NCBI GenBank assembly: GCA_937136425.1
Contig: CAKZON010000119.1
Location: forward strand, 1-39,845
DNA length: 39,845 nucleotides
Direction of reading: 5' to 3'
Origin: an uncultured Crocinitomix sp.
Lineage (GTDB): Bacteria; Bacteroidota; Bacteroidia; Flavobacteriales_D; Crocinitomicaceae
Part shown: piece after piece, positions 1-8,733 of the stretch
Layout of the letters: each line of letters starts with the position of its first letter
Numbering within the stretch: the stretch's first letter is position 1
The notes under the pieces: model-generated
What the model was told of the DNA's origin: nothing
What the model saw: the letters and a program-made list of their open reading frames with translations, nothing else
Database searches by the model: none
Program-made: the position numbers and the translations under genes

Positions 1-77
1 ATTGAACATTGAACATTGAACATTGAACATTGAACATTGAACATTGAACATTGAACATTGAACATTGAACATTGAAC
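1..77. repeat. Tandem repeat of ATTGAAC, 11 copies
   Basis: Eleven perfect head-to-tail copies of the 7-mer ATTGAAC run from the first base to 77, then the pattern breaks. The array starts at the window edge and may be longer. It lies downstream of the minus-strand outer-membrane protein gene. Heptamers do not keep a base-paired fold, so this is most likely a slippage-prone intergenic satellite. Confidence 0.95.
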
Positions 78-79
78 CA

Positions 80-97
80 TTCGACAGGCTCATGACA
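80..97. repeat. Short dispersed-repeat-like segment (TTCGAC..GCTCA)
   Basis: Directly after the heptamer array is TTCGACAGGCTCATGACA. It shares the TTCGAC-(2 to 12 nt)-GCTCA core with the element copies inside the tRNA array (for example 28485-28500). Probably one member of a dispersed intergenic repeat family; a short match, so moderate to low certainty. Confidence 0.35.
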
Positions 98-110
98 GCG
101 CATTGGATAC

Positions 111-992
111 CTAATGCCAATCAGGGCAAGTATCGCAACCGTTTTTAGTTTTTAAATAAAAGAGTACACCACCAAGCAGTTCCCATTGGCCGTATACAAA
201 TTTTTGTTTTGCAAACAGTTCGTCATTTGGTGCGGTTCTGTTTTTAGGTAAATGAATAAAACCACCTGACCAATTCGACATTAAAAAGAAACGATTGAAA
301 AAATCAAAGCGAACACCAGCATGCGCGGATACACCGTATCCTGATAAACCAAAGTCAGTATGATATTCTAAACCGTCCCATGTAAAATCAGTTTGTGTAA
401 CCACAGGTCCAAGTCCCATTCCTGCACGGCGTTGAATGGCAAATTTTCGATTTTTAGTCTTATAAATTGGAGCAGTATTACTCAATTGAAAAGAAATATA
501 ATTTAGTCCATTGGTGTTTTCATAATGCAAATCTTCATGCCTAACAGGAATCAGACCAGTAGCATCCGTATATTCGCCACTTAATTGACTCGAAGTTGTT
601 ACCCCTGCATCTCCGTTAATATATACACTTTGGTTTCTATCCATTACATACTTCATATGGTCATATCCGATAGAGATATCCCATCTGAATTTATAATACC
701 AACCTACGCGAATGTTGAATTGTGGAACAGAGATCGTAGATAAATTTACATAAGTTGCAAATTCTCTAGATGGTCTGTCTGAAGCGGCTAGTTTTTTTAC
801 AGTGAAGTCATAATCAGGACCATAAAAGTTAACATCACTTTTAGAATACATTGATCGATTATATCCCCAATAAAAATAAGCGGCATTTTTTTGTGTTCCA
901 AATTTTTTCTTGAACGAGTAATTTTGGCTTAATCCAACAGTACTTGGAAAAAACACTAAACAAAATAATATAGTTGACAAATATGCTCTCAT
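111..992 (-). CDS. Outer-membrane beta-barrel-like protein
   Basis: A 293-residue protein with a clear N-terminal signal peptide (hydrophobic LSTILFCLVFFPSTVG, likely cut after LSQ). The mature part is rich in alternating aromatic and polar residues (YFYWGYNRSMYSKSD, GWYYKFRWDISIGYDH, GVRFDFFNRFFLMSNW), the pattern of amphipathic transmembrane beta strands, and it ends in a short Cys-containing tail. I infer an outer-membrane barrel of the small OmpW/OprF-like size class; no enzymatic motif is visible. It is a single gene read leftwards. A TAnnTTTG-like -7 box lies on the minus strand at 1035-1028, giving a short leader before the ATG. Exact family and ligand cannot be told from the sequence. 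Confidence 0.75.
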   Translation of the reverse strand: MRAYLSTILFCLVFFPSTVGLSQNYSFKKKFGTQKNAAYFYWGYNRSMYSKSDVNFYGPDYDFTVKKLAASDRPSREFATYVNLSTISVPQFNIRVGWYYKFRWDISIGYDHMKYVMDRNQSVYINGDAGVTTSSQLSGEYTDATGLIPVRHEDLHYENTNGLNYISFQLSNTAPIYKTKNRKFAIQRRAGMGLGPVVTQTDFTWDGLEYHTDFGLSGYGVSAHAGVRFDFFNRFFLMSNWSGGFIHLPKNRTAPNDELFAKQKFVYGQWELLGGVLFYLKTKNGCDTCPDWH

Positions 993-1122
993 GTATCGTT
1001 TATAACTAAAATCTCCAGATTGGTCACCAAATTTACAAAAATGTAATTAAAGGGTTATGAAGGAAATCATGATTTAATATAATCGTAAATTTTTATTGTT
1101 TTTGCGTTTGGTTGTTTTTTAA

Positions 1123-2355
1123 TCAGTTGGTTGTGAGTTGTTTTTCAGAATTTTCACTCACTTCATTTTCCTCTTTTGGTTTTTCATTAAGGACAATCAT
1201 ATCATAAATAATTTTAATCCAAATTAAAATACAAGGCAAGGCTTTTAAAGCATAAGGCTTTACAAATTCTTCTCTAATAGTTGCTGGAAAAAGATCTGTT
1301 GGAGAAAGAGAGGTTAGTACAATTGCCAATATGAAAAGTGCAATGTTGAGTTTGTTTTTTTGACTTAAAATAAACCAAATAGAAACACCTGCCATAGCAA
1401 TTACGAAAGTTGGCGATTCTGCTTTATGATTGAAAATTACGATCCAAATTAAAATAGACGTTAGCCCTAAGAGTTTAAATTGGAGTGATTTATATTGTGA
1501 TATTCTGTAGAGCGGTAATAAAAAGAGGAGAACACCAATAGTAACAATGAGGTTTTTATTAATATCTACTGAAAACCATGAGTTGATTATGCCCATAACT
1601 GAATATCCGTATGAACTAGAATGATCTGCTGCTAGCATCCTTAAGTAGCTATTTGTAAGCGCCGAGTATTGTTCAAGGTCAATCCATATTAAAGGGGCAA
1701 TTAAAAAAATGAAGGTCCAAAACAAAACATATAGTGCTGATTTCCACTTTTGCGGATAAAATAGAAATAGAACCAAACCAACTATTCCAAATGGTTTAAT
1801 AAAGATTGAAAAAACGATACAAAGGGCGGCCAACCATATTTTTTTCTTTTCTAATAAACCAAATGCCAGTATTAGCAAGCCTGCAATTAATGCATTGGAT
1901 TGTTGGTTTTGCAGAGAAGTGATTAATTCAAAAGCAATAAATACCATTATTAAGCCTTTCTCATACAAGGTTAATTTGGGCAAGTAATAAACTGCAAATA
2001 ACAATATTAAAGCATTAAAGGCACCCCATAAACTTAATCCAGCCCAATCTGGAAAAATTGAAAATATACCAAAAAATGCCGCAAATGTTGGGGTGTATTT
2101 ATACAAATCAAAATGATCTTTTGGATGATAGATATAAAGATCTTGATTGTTTTTTAAATGGTGAAATGACTCTTTAAAAATAACATAGTTGTTATATTCT
2201 GTATGCGGAACACCGTTATAGTGATTTGTGCTCCCTTCGGATGTTATGGCTTGTATGGTGGATATTGCAACAAAAGCAAGAAAGACACCAATAATGATAC
2301 GCTTGTTACCAATAATTTTTTTTAAAGCATTCTTCATTTTAAATACTGTAATCAT
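1123..2355 (-). CDS. GT87-like multi-pass membrane glycosyltransferase (DUF2029)
   Basis: About 410 residues with around ten hydrophobic helices. After the first helix comes a periplasmic-type loop with NHYNGVPHTEYNNYVIFKES and YIYHPKDHFDLYKYTPTFA; this Asp/Tyr-rich loop and the YKYTPTFA stretch resemble GT-C fold proteins of family GT87 (polyprenyl-phosphate-mannose dependent mannosyltransferases such as PimE). A role in transferring a sugar from a lipid-linked donor at the membrane is inferred. The C-terminus is a short charged cytoplasmic tail. Either the ATG at 2355 or a second in-frame ATG at 2337 (MKNALKK) could be the start; nothing decides between them. It stands alone between an outer-membrane protein gene and yraN, with no sugar-nucleotide genes beside it. 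Confidence 0.7.
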   Translation of the reverse strand: MITVFKMKNALKKIIGNKRIIIGVFLAFVAISTIQAITSEGSTNHYNGVPHTEYNNYVIFKESFHHLKNNQDLYIYHPKDHFDLYKYTPTFAAFFGIFSIFPDWAGLSLWGAFNALILLFAVYYLPKLTLYEKGLIMVFIAFELITSLQNQQSNALIAGLLILAFGLLEKKKIWLAALCIVFSIFIKPFGIVGLVLFLFYPQKWKSALYVLFWTFIFLIAPLIWIDLEQYSALTNSYLRMLAADHSSSYGYSVMGIINSWFSVDINKNLIVTIGVLLFLLPLYRISQYKSLQFKLLGLTSILIWIVIFNHKAESPTFVIAMAGVSIWFILSQKNKLNIALFILAIVLTSLSPTDLFPATIREEFVKPYALKALPCILIWIKIIYDMIVLNEKPKEENEVSENSEKQLTTN

Positions 2356-2580
2356 TAATGTTAAAAATGAAGATTTGGATATCTTTCACAATGATGGAGA
2401 GATGCATGTTAATTTAAGTTTTGGATTTTTAGAATAAAGCTGTAAATTTAGCTAAAACAACCCTCATACTTCAACCCCAATAATTTATTATTACAGTTAA
2501 ACCGTTAGGTGCATTATTAAGTAATACGCAAAATATGCACTATGAGTTTGGTTTTAATTGTGTTAATTGAACTTGTATTT

Positions 2581-2943
2581 ATGGCAAAGCATATTGAGTT
2601 AGGAATAAAGGGAGAAATTATTGCTGTCAATTACTTAAAGGAAAAAGGATTCCATATCCTAGAAAGAAATTATCGTTTTAAAAGAGGGGAGGTTGATATT
2701 ATTGCTCAAAAGGATAATTGCTTAAGAGTAATAGAGGTTAAAACAAGACAAAGTCATTATATGGCTGGTCCTGAAATAACAGTTACAAGAAAAAAGCAAA
2801 AAGCTATTCTTGATGTCGCAAATGCCTATATCAATATTAATAATTTTGATGGGGAAACACAGTTCGATATTGTTTCCATTATTCTCAACGAAAAAATGGT
2901 GGAAATTGAGCTTTTGGAGGATGCTTTTTATCCACTTTTATGA
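2581..2943 (+). CDS. yraN: YraN/UPF0102 family endonuclease-like protein
   Basis: A 120-residue protein with the full UPF0102 pattern: N-terminal G-x-x-GE-x-x-A-x-x-YL (LGIKGEIIAVNYLKEKGF), then NYRFKRGEVDIIA and VIEVKTR. These carry the Glu, Asp and E-x-K residues of the restriction-endonuclease-like fold also seen in Holliday-junction resolvases. The family is present in most bacteria and its exact job is not settled. The ATG at 2581 is chosen because family members begin a few residues before the G-x-x-GE motif; an upstream in-frame ATG at 2542 would add a 13-residue hydrophobic stretch foreign to the family. It is followed 136 bases later by the glycine-rich genes and is probably not co-transcribed with them. 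Confidence 0.88.
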   Translation: MAKHIELGIKGEIIAVNYLKEKGFHILERNYRFKRGEVDIIAQKDNCLRVIEVKTRQSHYMAGPEITVTRKKQKAILDVANAYININNFDGETQFDIVSIILNEKMVEIELLEDAFYPLL

Positions 2944-3042
2944 TTTGACGTTGAGTAAGTTATGGGTAAATGAAGTGTTTTTTAAACTAGCTAAACCGAT
3001 TTAGTTAGCAACTAAACGTTTTAGGAGTTGTTTTGGCATAGA

Positions 3043-3070
3043 ATTTGGAGGTTTTGATGAAACTCCAAAT
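3043..3070 (+). promoter_or_regulatory. Leader hairpin before the first glycine-rich gene
   Basis: ATTTGGAG (3043-3050) and CTCCAAAT (3063-3070) form a perfect 8-bp inverted repeat with a 12-base loop, ending 9 bases before the ATG at 3080. In an mRNA this hairpin would sit over the ribosome-binding region, so it may affect translation. No U-tract follows, so it is not a terminator. Confidence 0.4.
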
Positions 3071-3079
3071 ACTTATAAT

Positions 3080-4213
3080 ATGGTTAAAACATTACTCCTT
3101 TCACTTCTTATTGGGCTTTCATTTAATTCACTTTCCATGCGTAAGAAAAAACAATTGGAATTGATTAAGTCATGCCAAGTTTTTGCAGAGAAAAATTCTG
3201 TTTTTGCAGGAATGAATATTCCAACTTATCTCGCGTTTAATTTAGCAGATGGTCAGCAGCTTTATTCAAATAAAAGTGCAAGATTTGGATTTAAAGATTT
3301 TAACATATCTATTGAAGGATCTGGACAGAGACAATGGCGCAGTAAACGAAAACTAACTGTTGCAACTTATTATAATGCTATTAATGATCCTTATGTGCGA
3401 ATTAACGTTCAAATGATTGAACGCCCAGAAATTCAACACACGTTTACAATTCCAATTCATTTTAACGGAACTTACAGAATATGGGGAGATGCAAATTCTG
3501 GAAGTACTGGTGTTAATGGCCGGAATGGAAGAACAGGGAATGATGGCCGTAACGAATATTCGCAGCACAATGGTGAAGATGGTGGTTATGGAGAATATGG
3601 AGATCATGGTTTTGATGGCCGAGATGGGAATAACGCTTCTAATGTTAATGTATATGTTTCATTGGTTGATTTTGAACGTGATAATACGCAACTGGTGAAA
3701 ATTCAAAGTTGTTATTCAAACGGTTCTTGTAAAACGCGTTACTTGTCTAAAACAGGAGCAATTAGCATTTATGCAGAAGGTGGTAGCGGTGGAGTTGGCG
3801 GCAATGGTGGTTGCGGCGGAGACGGTGGAGACGGCGGAAAAGGAGCATTTAAAATTCGAGATACTAATAACGAACGTACTTGCGAAAAAGAGAGTTATGA
3901 GGGGTATGGCGGCAACGGTGGTAATGGCGGTTATGGAGGAGACGGTGGCCGTGGAGGTAATGGCGGCAATGGCGGTGACGTAAGTTTTTATTTTACAGAT
4001 GATGCCTGGTTTTTTAAGAATAGAATTTCAGTATACAACGGTGGTGGATCTGGAGGGGCAGGTGGCTGCGGTGGAAAATACGGATCTGGTGGTAAAAAGG
4101 GAAATGGTGGTAAAGGAAACGGTTCTGATGGAAGATCTGGAAGATCAGGAAATAGAGGCGATTTTGGATATTCCGGACATGCTGGAAACGTATATTATTA
4201 CAATTGGAATTAA
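3080..4213 (+). CDS. Secreted glycine-rich protein, paralogue 1
   Basis: A 377-residue protein with an N-terminal signal peptide (VKTLLLSLLIGLSFNSLS). Residues about 30-140 form a predicted beta-rich domain (RFGFKDFNISIEG, AINDPYVRINVQMIERPEI). Next is a collagen-like G-X-Y stretch (GSTGVNGRNGRTGNDGR), then a second beta segment (NVNVYVSLVDFERDN), and finally a long GGN/GGD-rich region interrupted by VSFYFTDDAWFFKNRISV. The C-terminus is NVYYYNWN. The same order of blocks is found in the next gene and in the gene at 8734, so this is a local family of three. I do not recognise a named family; poly-glycine-II or collagen-like extracellular structures are possible. No T9SS sorting domain is visible. 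Many long open frames on both strands here are shadows caused by the repeats. Confidence 0.85.
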   Translation: MVKTLLLSLLIGLSFNSLSMRKKKQLELIKSCQVFAEKNSVFAGMNIPTYLAFNLADGQQLYSNKSARFGFKDFNISIEGSGQRQWRSKRKLTVATYYNAINDPYVRINVQMIERPEIQHTFTIPIHFNGTYRIWGDANSGSTGVNGRNGRTGNDGRNEYSQHNGEDGGYGEYGDHGFDGRDGNNASNVNVYVSLVDFERDNTQLVKIQSCYSNGSCKTRYLSKTGAISIYAEGGSGGVGGNGGCGGDGGDGGKGAFKIRDTNNERTCEKESYEGYGGNGGNGGYGGDGGRGGNGGNGGDVSFYFTDDAWFFKNRISVYNGGGSGGAGGCGGKYGSGGKKGNGGKGNGSDGRSGRSGNRGDFGYSGHAGNVYYYNWN

Positions 4214-4232
4214 GGATTGAAAAAACATTATT

Positions 4233-5459
4233 ATGCTAAAATTCTTACTATTCGCATCCATCCTTAGTTCATCATTTTTCTCCTTATCAAGGTTGGATTT
4301 AAAACGAATTAAAAAAATTAAATCAGTAGAGTTGCAAACTGAACAAGGTGCAATTAGACCTGGTGAAGATTTTACTGTGGTTTTAAAAGTTGAGCTATTG
4401 AATGGGGCTGTATTTTATTCAAATCTTAATAACCGTTTTGGATTTAATGATTTTAATGTGACGGTGACTGGGGCAAGTAAAAATGTGCCAAATGTTCGCA
4501 AGTTTTACTTGAGTATTGGCAATGAAGTTGTTGTTGAATCTGAAAAGAAAAATATAAAAGCTTATGAAAACAATCAACTTGATTTAAAAGCAGATTATGG
4601 GTTGGTTAATAACCCTTATGTATTGGTTAAGGCCCAATTAATTGAATATCCGCAAATTTCTTGTGAATTATCAATGCCCGTTCATTTTTATGGGGAATAT
4701 GCTTTTGATTTTAGTGGTTTTGAAGGATCATCAGGTAGTCATGGAGTAACACCTCGCGTTCGATCAACGACAAGAAATCATGTTATGCAGCCTGCAGTTT
4801 GGCGTTATAAAGAACCGGAAATAAACGGATCTGACGGAAGAGATGGGCTTACAGGAACCTTTGGAGGACATGGAAGAACAGGTGAAGATGGTTCAGATGT
4901 GGATGTATTTGTATCATTAATTGACTGTGAATTCGAAAACAAGAAATTGGTTAAAGTTGAAGTTAGCCCTGAAAAGGGAGAAACCTATATTCGTTATTTG
5001 GAAAAAAATGGTCGCATTATAATCAACACTATTGGTGGAAATGGTGGAGATGGAGGTAGAGGTGGTAACGGAAGTGACGGTATGCCTGGAGGTCAAGGTC
5101 AAAGAAGTTTTGATCCGAATACTGGTGAACTTATAGGGATGAATAATGGGACAGGTGGTGATGGAGGCAATGGAGGTCATGGTGGTTCTGGAGGGAATGC
5201 CGGAGATGGCGGAAAAGGAGGAGATGTAAATATATTTCTTGAAGAAGAAGCTCAATTTTTTAAATATCGCATTCAAGTCAACAATTACGGAGGTGAGGCG
5301 GGGAAGCCTGGTGGATTCGGAGTTGGTGGTTACGGAGGTTTAAGAGGTGATGGCGGAAAAGGGAAAGCAAATAATGGCAGTATCGGAAAAAGAGGACTGA
5401 ATGGCTACTCTGGTAAAGATGGAGCCAAAGGTGAAGTCAATTATATCATATGGAATTAA
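4233..5459 (+). CDS. Secreted glycine-rich protein, paralogue 2
   Basis: A 408-residue paralogue of the preceding gene, starting only 19 bases after its stop, so the two are likely co-transcribed. It has a signal peptide (LKFLLFASILSSSFFSLS), the beta domain with RFGFNDFNVTVTGA and LVNNPYVLVKAQLIEYPQI, a first glycine block (GSDGRDGLTGTFGGHGRTG), the middle motif DVDVFVSLIDCE, a second glycine block built from GGxGG units, an internal VNIFLEEEAQFFKYRIQV segment, and the ending VNYIIWN. The shared ending (V-x-Y-x-x-W-N) and the conserved A-x-FFK-x-RI segment suggest that the last strand packs against the rest of the fold. It differs from paralogue 1 by an insertion of about 28 residues in the beta domain. 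Function unknown; secretion inferred from the signal peptide. Confidence 0.85.
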   Translation: MLKFLLFASILSSSFFSLSRLDLKRIKKIKSVELQTEQGAIRPGEDFTVVLKVELLNGAVFYSNLNNRFGFNDFNVTVTGASKNVPNVRKFYLSIGNEVVVESEKKNIKAYENNQLDLKADYGLVNNPYVLVKAQLIEYPQISCELSMPVHFYGEYAFDFSGFEGSSGSHGVTPRVRSTTRNHVMQPAVWRYKEPEINGSDGRDGLTGTFGGHGRTGEDGSDVDVFVSLIDCEFENKKLVKVEVSPEKGETYIRYLEKNGRIIINTIGGNGGDGGRGGNGSDGMPGGQGQRSFDPNTGELIGMNNGTGGDGGNGGHGGSGGNAGDGGKGGDVNIFLEEEAQFFKYRIQVNNYGGEAGKPGGFGVGGYGGLRGDGGKGKANNGSIGKRGLNGYSGKDGAKGEVNYIIWN

Positions 5460-5537
5460 ATATCGCAAAAGTGGCATAAAGGGAGCAGTTCAACTAAATT
5501 GCTTCCTTTATTTACACCTAAGTGTTGGTTAAAATAC

Positions 5538-5569
5538 TTGGAATTAATGGTGCTTTTTTCGTATCTTTG
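5538..5569 (+). promoter_or_regulatory. Bacteroidota-type promoter for the NADH dehydrogenase gene
   Basis: TTG at 5538-5540, then 21 bases, then TATCTTTG at 5562-5569, matching the -33 TTG / -7 TAnnTTTG pattern of this phylum. Transcription would start near 5576, which excludes an upstream in-frame start at 5522 and supports the ATG at 5585. Confidence 0.7.
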
Positions 5570-5584
5570 AAAAAAATTATTCCA

Positions 5585-6886
5585 ATGAATATCCCAACGA
5601 TAGATTTACCACGTGTAGTGGTAATTGGCGCGGGATTTGCCGGACTAAAACTAGCCAGACAAATCAATTCAAACAATTACCAAGTTGTTCTCATTGATAA
5701 AAACAACTATCACACTTTTCAGCCGCTTTTGTATCAAGTAGCCTCCGCGGGCTTAGAGCCAGATTCAATAGCATATCCAATTCGTAAAACACTTCGTAAA
5801 AAGAAAAATACGTTTTATCGTATGGCATCTGTACAAAGGGTTGATACTGCTGCACGAACTGTGCAAACAGATATTGGTGATTTGAAATATGATAAGTTAG
5901 TGATTGCAACTGGTGCTGGAAATAACTTTTTCGGTAATCAGTCTATAGAAGAAAATGCAATTCCAATGAAATCTTTAACAGAAGCATTGGACCTGAGGAG
6001 TAAAATGCTCGAGAATTTTGAAAAGGCATTAAATACCACAAACTTAGTGGAGCGAGAAAAGTTAATGAATTTTGTTATTGTAGGCGCTGGACCAACTGGT
6101 GTTGAATTAGCAGGAGCCTTGGCCGAATTGAAGAATAAAATATTGCCAAAAGACTTTCCTGATTTAGACTTGCGTTTAATGAAGATTCATTTGATTGAGG
6201 CCTCTGGAAAAGTTTTGTCTGCAATGGAAGATAAGTCGTCTAAAAAGGCGCATGAGTATTTAAAAAAATTAGGTGTTCATATTTGGACCAATACATTTGT
6301 TGAAGATTATATAGATGGTGTTGTTAAAACAAATGGAGAGAATTTTTATTCAGACACACTTGTTTGGGCGGCTGGGGTTAAAGGCCAACCGCCACTAGGA
6401 ATTGATGCTTCTCAAATAGGTAGAGGAAATAGAATCATAGTCAACGAATATTGTCAATCACCGAAAGATGAAAACATTTACGTTTTAGGTGACGTTGCTT
6501 TAATTCAATCTGAAGCTTATCCAAATGGTTTACCTATGATGGCCTCGGTGGCTATGCAACAAGGGGCGTATTTGGCAAAATCGTTGAACCGTTTAGCCAG
6601 AAACAAATCTATAAAACCATTTAGTTATAATGATAAAGGCTCAATGGCTACCGTTGGAAAGAACTTGGCGGTTGTAGAAACAAAAGGATTCAAATTTCAA
6701 GGAATTTTTGCTTGGTTTGTGTGGATGTTTGTTCATTTAATGCTGTTGGTAGGATTTAGAAATAGAGTGGTAGTTTTTGTCAATTGGACTTGGAACTATT
6801 TTAAATATAACAACGGTTTAAGGTTAATTATTCGTCCTTACAAAAAGAAAAAGGGCAAACGCATGTCTGAAAAGAACGCCGCTTAA
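5585..6886 (+). CDS. ndh: Type II NADH:quinone oxidoreductase (NDH-2)
   Basis: A 433-residue flavoprotein that passes electrons from NADH to membrane quinone without pumping protons. The N-terminal FAD-binding Rossmann motif is VVVIGAGFAGLKLA; the second, NADH-binding, motif is FVIVGAGPTGVELAGALAEL; the late FAD motif is NIYVLGDVALIQ followed by the conserved PMMASVAMQQG quinone-site segment. Near the C-terminus is a hydrophobic stretch (FAWFVWMFVHLMLLVGF) typical of membrane-attached NDH-2 enzymes, then a very basic tail. The start at 5585 follows the consensus promoter; the family normally begins just before the first GxGxxG. The stop codon abuts the stop of the convergent SMP-30-like gene with no spacer, so the two transcripts probably overlap. 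Confidence 0.93.
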   Translation: MNIPTIDLPRVVVIGAGFAGLKLARQINSNNYQVVLIDKNNYHTFQPLLYQVASAGLEPDSIAYPIRKTLRKKKNTFYRMASVQRVDTAARTVQTDIGDLKYDKLVIATGAGNNFFGNQSIEENAIPMKSLTEALDLRSKMLENFEKALNTTNLVEREKLMNFVIVGAGPTGVELAGALAELKNKILPKDFPDLDLRLMKIHLIEASGKVLSAMEDKSSKKAHEYLKKLGVHIWTNTFVEDYIDGVVKTNGENFYSDTLVWAAGVKGQPPLGIDASQIGRGNRIIVNEYCQSPKDENIYVLGDVALIQSEAYPNGLPMMASVAMQQGAYLAKSLNRLARNKSIKPFSYNDKGSMATVGKNLAVVETKGFKFQGIFAWFVWMFVHLMLLVGFRNRVVVFVNWTWNYFKYNNGLRLIIRPYKKKKGKRMSEKNAA

Positions 6887-7963
6887 TTAATCTGGAAGTT
6901 TGTATTTGCCAATGTGATCGATAAGGTCTCCACCTAAATAGAGGTAACCGTCATGTTCTTCTATGCTAGCCGCTTCCGAAACATATTCCCCAGTTGGGTC
7001 GTAATAAGTTTTGATCACCTTTCCATTTGCTGATAAATGCATAATCATTCCAAATTTTTCCTGTTTGGGCTGCATCCAAATAGGCAGGGCAAATACCAGT
7101 TGCTTTAAGCGCGGTTTTGATTGTAACTTATCTAAAGCATCACTTCTTCTTGTTGTAAAGCCCAACCAAAACGAACCGTCTTGCCTTCTTGAAATTCCAT
7201 TGGGTAAACCTGGTAAATTGGAAATGAATAGATCAGTAGTTCCTTTTTTTTCTCCCTTTAACCAATGTCTCATAACACGATATTTAGTAAGATCAACCAT
7301 TAATACAAAATCCTCTTCAGCCGAGAGTGCTACACCGTTCCCAAAATAAGAACTGTCTATTAATGTTTCAACTAATTCTGTTTTCGGGTCGTACCGATAA
7401 AGGCCTCCGTCTGGTTTTGCTTCTAGTATTATTCTTCGGGCATTTTTGACAGAAAAATGATGCTGAGATGAGGTGGAAGAAAAGTAAATTTGCCCGTCTT
7501 TTGCAATATCTACGTCGTTTGGAATGAGGATGGGGTTACCTTTTTCGTCTTCTCGGGCAAGCACAGTAATTTCGCCATTTTTATTCATCTTAATGAGCCC
7601 TCTTTGACTATCACAACCAATGAGATTTCCGTCTGCATCAAAGTGTAAACCTGCTAACCATGAGCCTGTATTACAAAAGGTTGTGATTTTACCTTCAGGA
7701 GAAATTTTAATCACCTTTCCCTCGTTAAAATTTCCTTCTGGATGAACACTTGTGTATAAATAGCCATCTGTGCCAACTGCAATATCTTCTGGTCCAGCAA
7801 ATCCTTCTAAATCAATCCATTCAGTGGAAGTTAATAAGTCATTTTCGGCGTATGCTCCGGTAAGTGCGGGTTTTTCTTCAGGGGTCCATGCTGCGGGTTG
7901 CAGTGAGCAAGATTGGAGAATTAATACCATTGCCAATCCCGTAATTCTTAAAAATTGTTTCAT
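6887..7963 (-). CDS. SMP-30/gluconolactonase-like beta-propeller lipoprotein
   Basis: A 358-residue lipoprotein: MKQFLRITGLAMVLILQSC ends in a lipobox, so the mature protein is anchored through Cys19. The rest is a propeller of the SMP-30/strictosidine synthase superfamily, with repeats such as GPEDIAVGTDGYLYTSV, GLHFDADGNLIGCD, NDVDIAKDGQIYFSSTSS, FGNGVALSAEEDFVLMVD and LPNGISRRQDGSFWLGF. The H-H-F-S-x(5)-ARR and R-YDP-KT blocks are typical of strictosidine-synthase-like proteins. Substrate unknown; a lactonase/hydrolase role is possible. The ATG at 7963 is preferred over an upstream in-frame ATG at 8026 because only the former gives a signal peptide directly. It lies about 60 bases after the Crp-like regulator on the same strand and is probably its co-transcribed partner or target. 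Confidence 0.82.
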   Translation of the reverse strand: MKQFLRITGLAMVLILQSCSLQPAAWTPEEKPALTGAYAENDLLTSTEWIDLEGFAGPEDIAVGTDGYLYTSVHPEGNFNEGKVIKISPEGKITTFCNTGSWLAGLHFDADGNLIGCDSQRGLIKMNKNGEITVLAREDEKGNPILIPNDVDIAKDGQIYFSSTSSQHHFSVKNARRIILEAKPDGGLYRYDPKTELVETLIDSSYFGNGVALSAEEDFVLMVDLTKYRVMRHWLKGEKKGTTDLFISNLPGLPNGISRRQDGSFWLGFTTRRSDALDKLQSKPRLKQLVFALPIWMQPKQEKFGMIMHLSANGKVIKTYYDPTGEYVSEAASIEEHDGYLYLGGDLIDHIGKYKLPD

Positions 7964-8022
7964 TTCTTTTTTAAAATTTTTACAAAGATGGGCTACTGAA
8001 AAACCTTCTGCATTGATATTTA

Positions 8023-8598
8023 TCAAGAAATCAATATTTCTTTTCGTATTCTACTTAAAGACTCCGGCGCAATGCCTAAAAAACTCGCAATTTGATGTTG
8101 AGGAACTTGTTGCACAATTTTTTTAGGATTCGTAGCTATAAAGTCCAAATACTTATCCTTAGCAGACTTCGTTTGCATTATCACCGTTCTATTGGCAATG
8201 CAGAGGTAATTTTGTTCGGCAATATAACGTCCCAATTTTTCAAACTTAGAATCCATCTTATAAAGCTGTTCTAATGTGTTGTGCGATATTGAATAGACTA
8301 TACTTTCTTCTATTGCCTCCAAAATTTCATAAGAAGGTTTTTGTGTTATAAAACTTGTATAGGTTGAGATGAATTGCTCATCACAAGAAAAATAGGTGCT
8401 AATTTCTTTTCCGTTTAGTAAATGATAAACTCTTAAAAGTCCACTTTTTACCAAGAAAATTGCCGGTGCAGTTTGTTCCGCCTTAATCAGTTGCTCTTTA
8501 GGTTTTACATTTCTCTCAACAAGTGATTCTGAAATGAAATTCCATTCTGAGTCATTAACTGGAAACAGTTTTTCCAGTGTTTCTTTTAAATTTTCCAT
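8023..8598 (-). CDS. Crp/Fnr-family transcriptional regulator
   Basis: A 191-residue protein of the short Bacteroidota Crp type. Residues about 20-120 are the cyclic-nucleotide-binding-like beta roll (APAIFLVKSGLLRVYHLLNGKEIS, YEILEAIEESIVYSIS); the C-terminal helix-turn-helix is QHQIASFLGIAPESLSRIRKEI. The canonical cAMP-contacting Arg/Ser pair is not evident, so the ligand is unknown. It is followed by the SMP-30-like lipoprotein gene and diverges from the third glycine-rich gene; the 135-base interval holds promoters for both directions (TAACTTTG on the minus strand at 8613-8606, which would give an almost leaderless mRNA, and a full promoter on the plus strand). It may regulate either neighbour. 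Confidence 0.87.
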   Translation of the reverse strand: MENLKETLEKLFPVNDSEWNFISESLVERNVKPKEQLIKAEQTAPAIFLVKSGLLRVYHLLNGKEISTYFSCDEQFISTYTSFITQKPSYEILEAIEESIVYSISHNTLEQLYKMDSKFEKLGRYIAEQNYLCIANRTVIMQTKSAKDKYLDFIATNPKKIVQQVPQHQIASFLGIAPESLSRIRKEILIS

Positions 8599-8628
8599 GA
8601 CACTGCAAAGTTAATTTTATTATACTTT

Positions 8629-8660
8629 TTGGAGGATCTGCCGATTCTGGTCTATATTTG
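8629..8660 (+). promoter_or_regulatory. Promoter of the third glycine-rich gene
   Basis: TTG at 8629-8631, 21 bases, then TATATTTG at 8653-8660: an exact match to the -33/-7 pattern of the phylum. Predicted transcription start is near 8667, about 67 bases before the GTG start at 8734. Confidence 0.7.
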
Positions 8661-8676
8661 TTTTAACGCATTGATC

Positions 8677-8727
8677 ATGGCAGAAATTACGGAACAATTT
8701 TTGATGGAATTATGCGTTAGAAAATAA
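8677..8727 (+). CDS. Possible 16-codon upstream ORF
   Basis: ATG at 8677 opens MAEITEQFLMELCVRK and stops at 8725-8727, six bases before the GTG start of the glycine-rich gene and ten bases after the predicted transcription start. It could be a translated leader that couples to the weak GTG start, or chance. No repeated codons or attenuator hairpin were seen. Confidence 0.2.
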   Translation: MAEITEQFLMELCVRK

Positions 8728-8733
8728 AAAATA

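Noticed and set aside
3353..5276. Several long open frames on both strands within the glycine-rich genes
   Set aside because: They are shadows caused by GGN/GGD codon repeats, which lack stops in other frames; the glycine-rich frame has signal peptides and paralogues.
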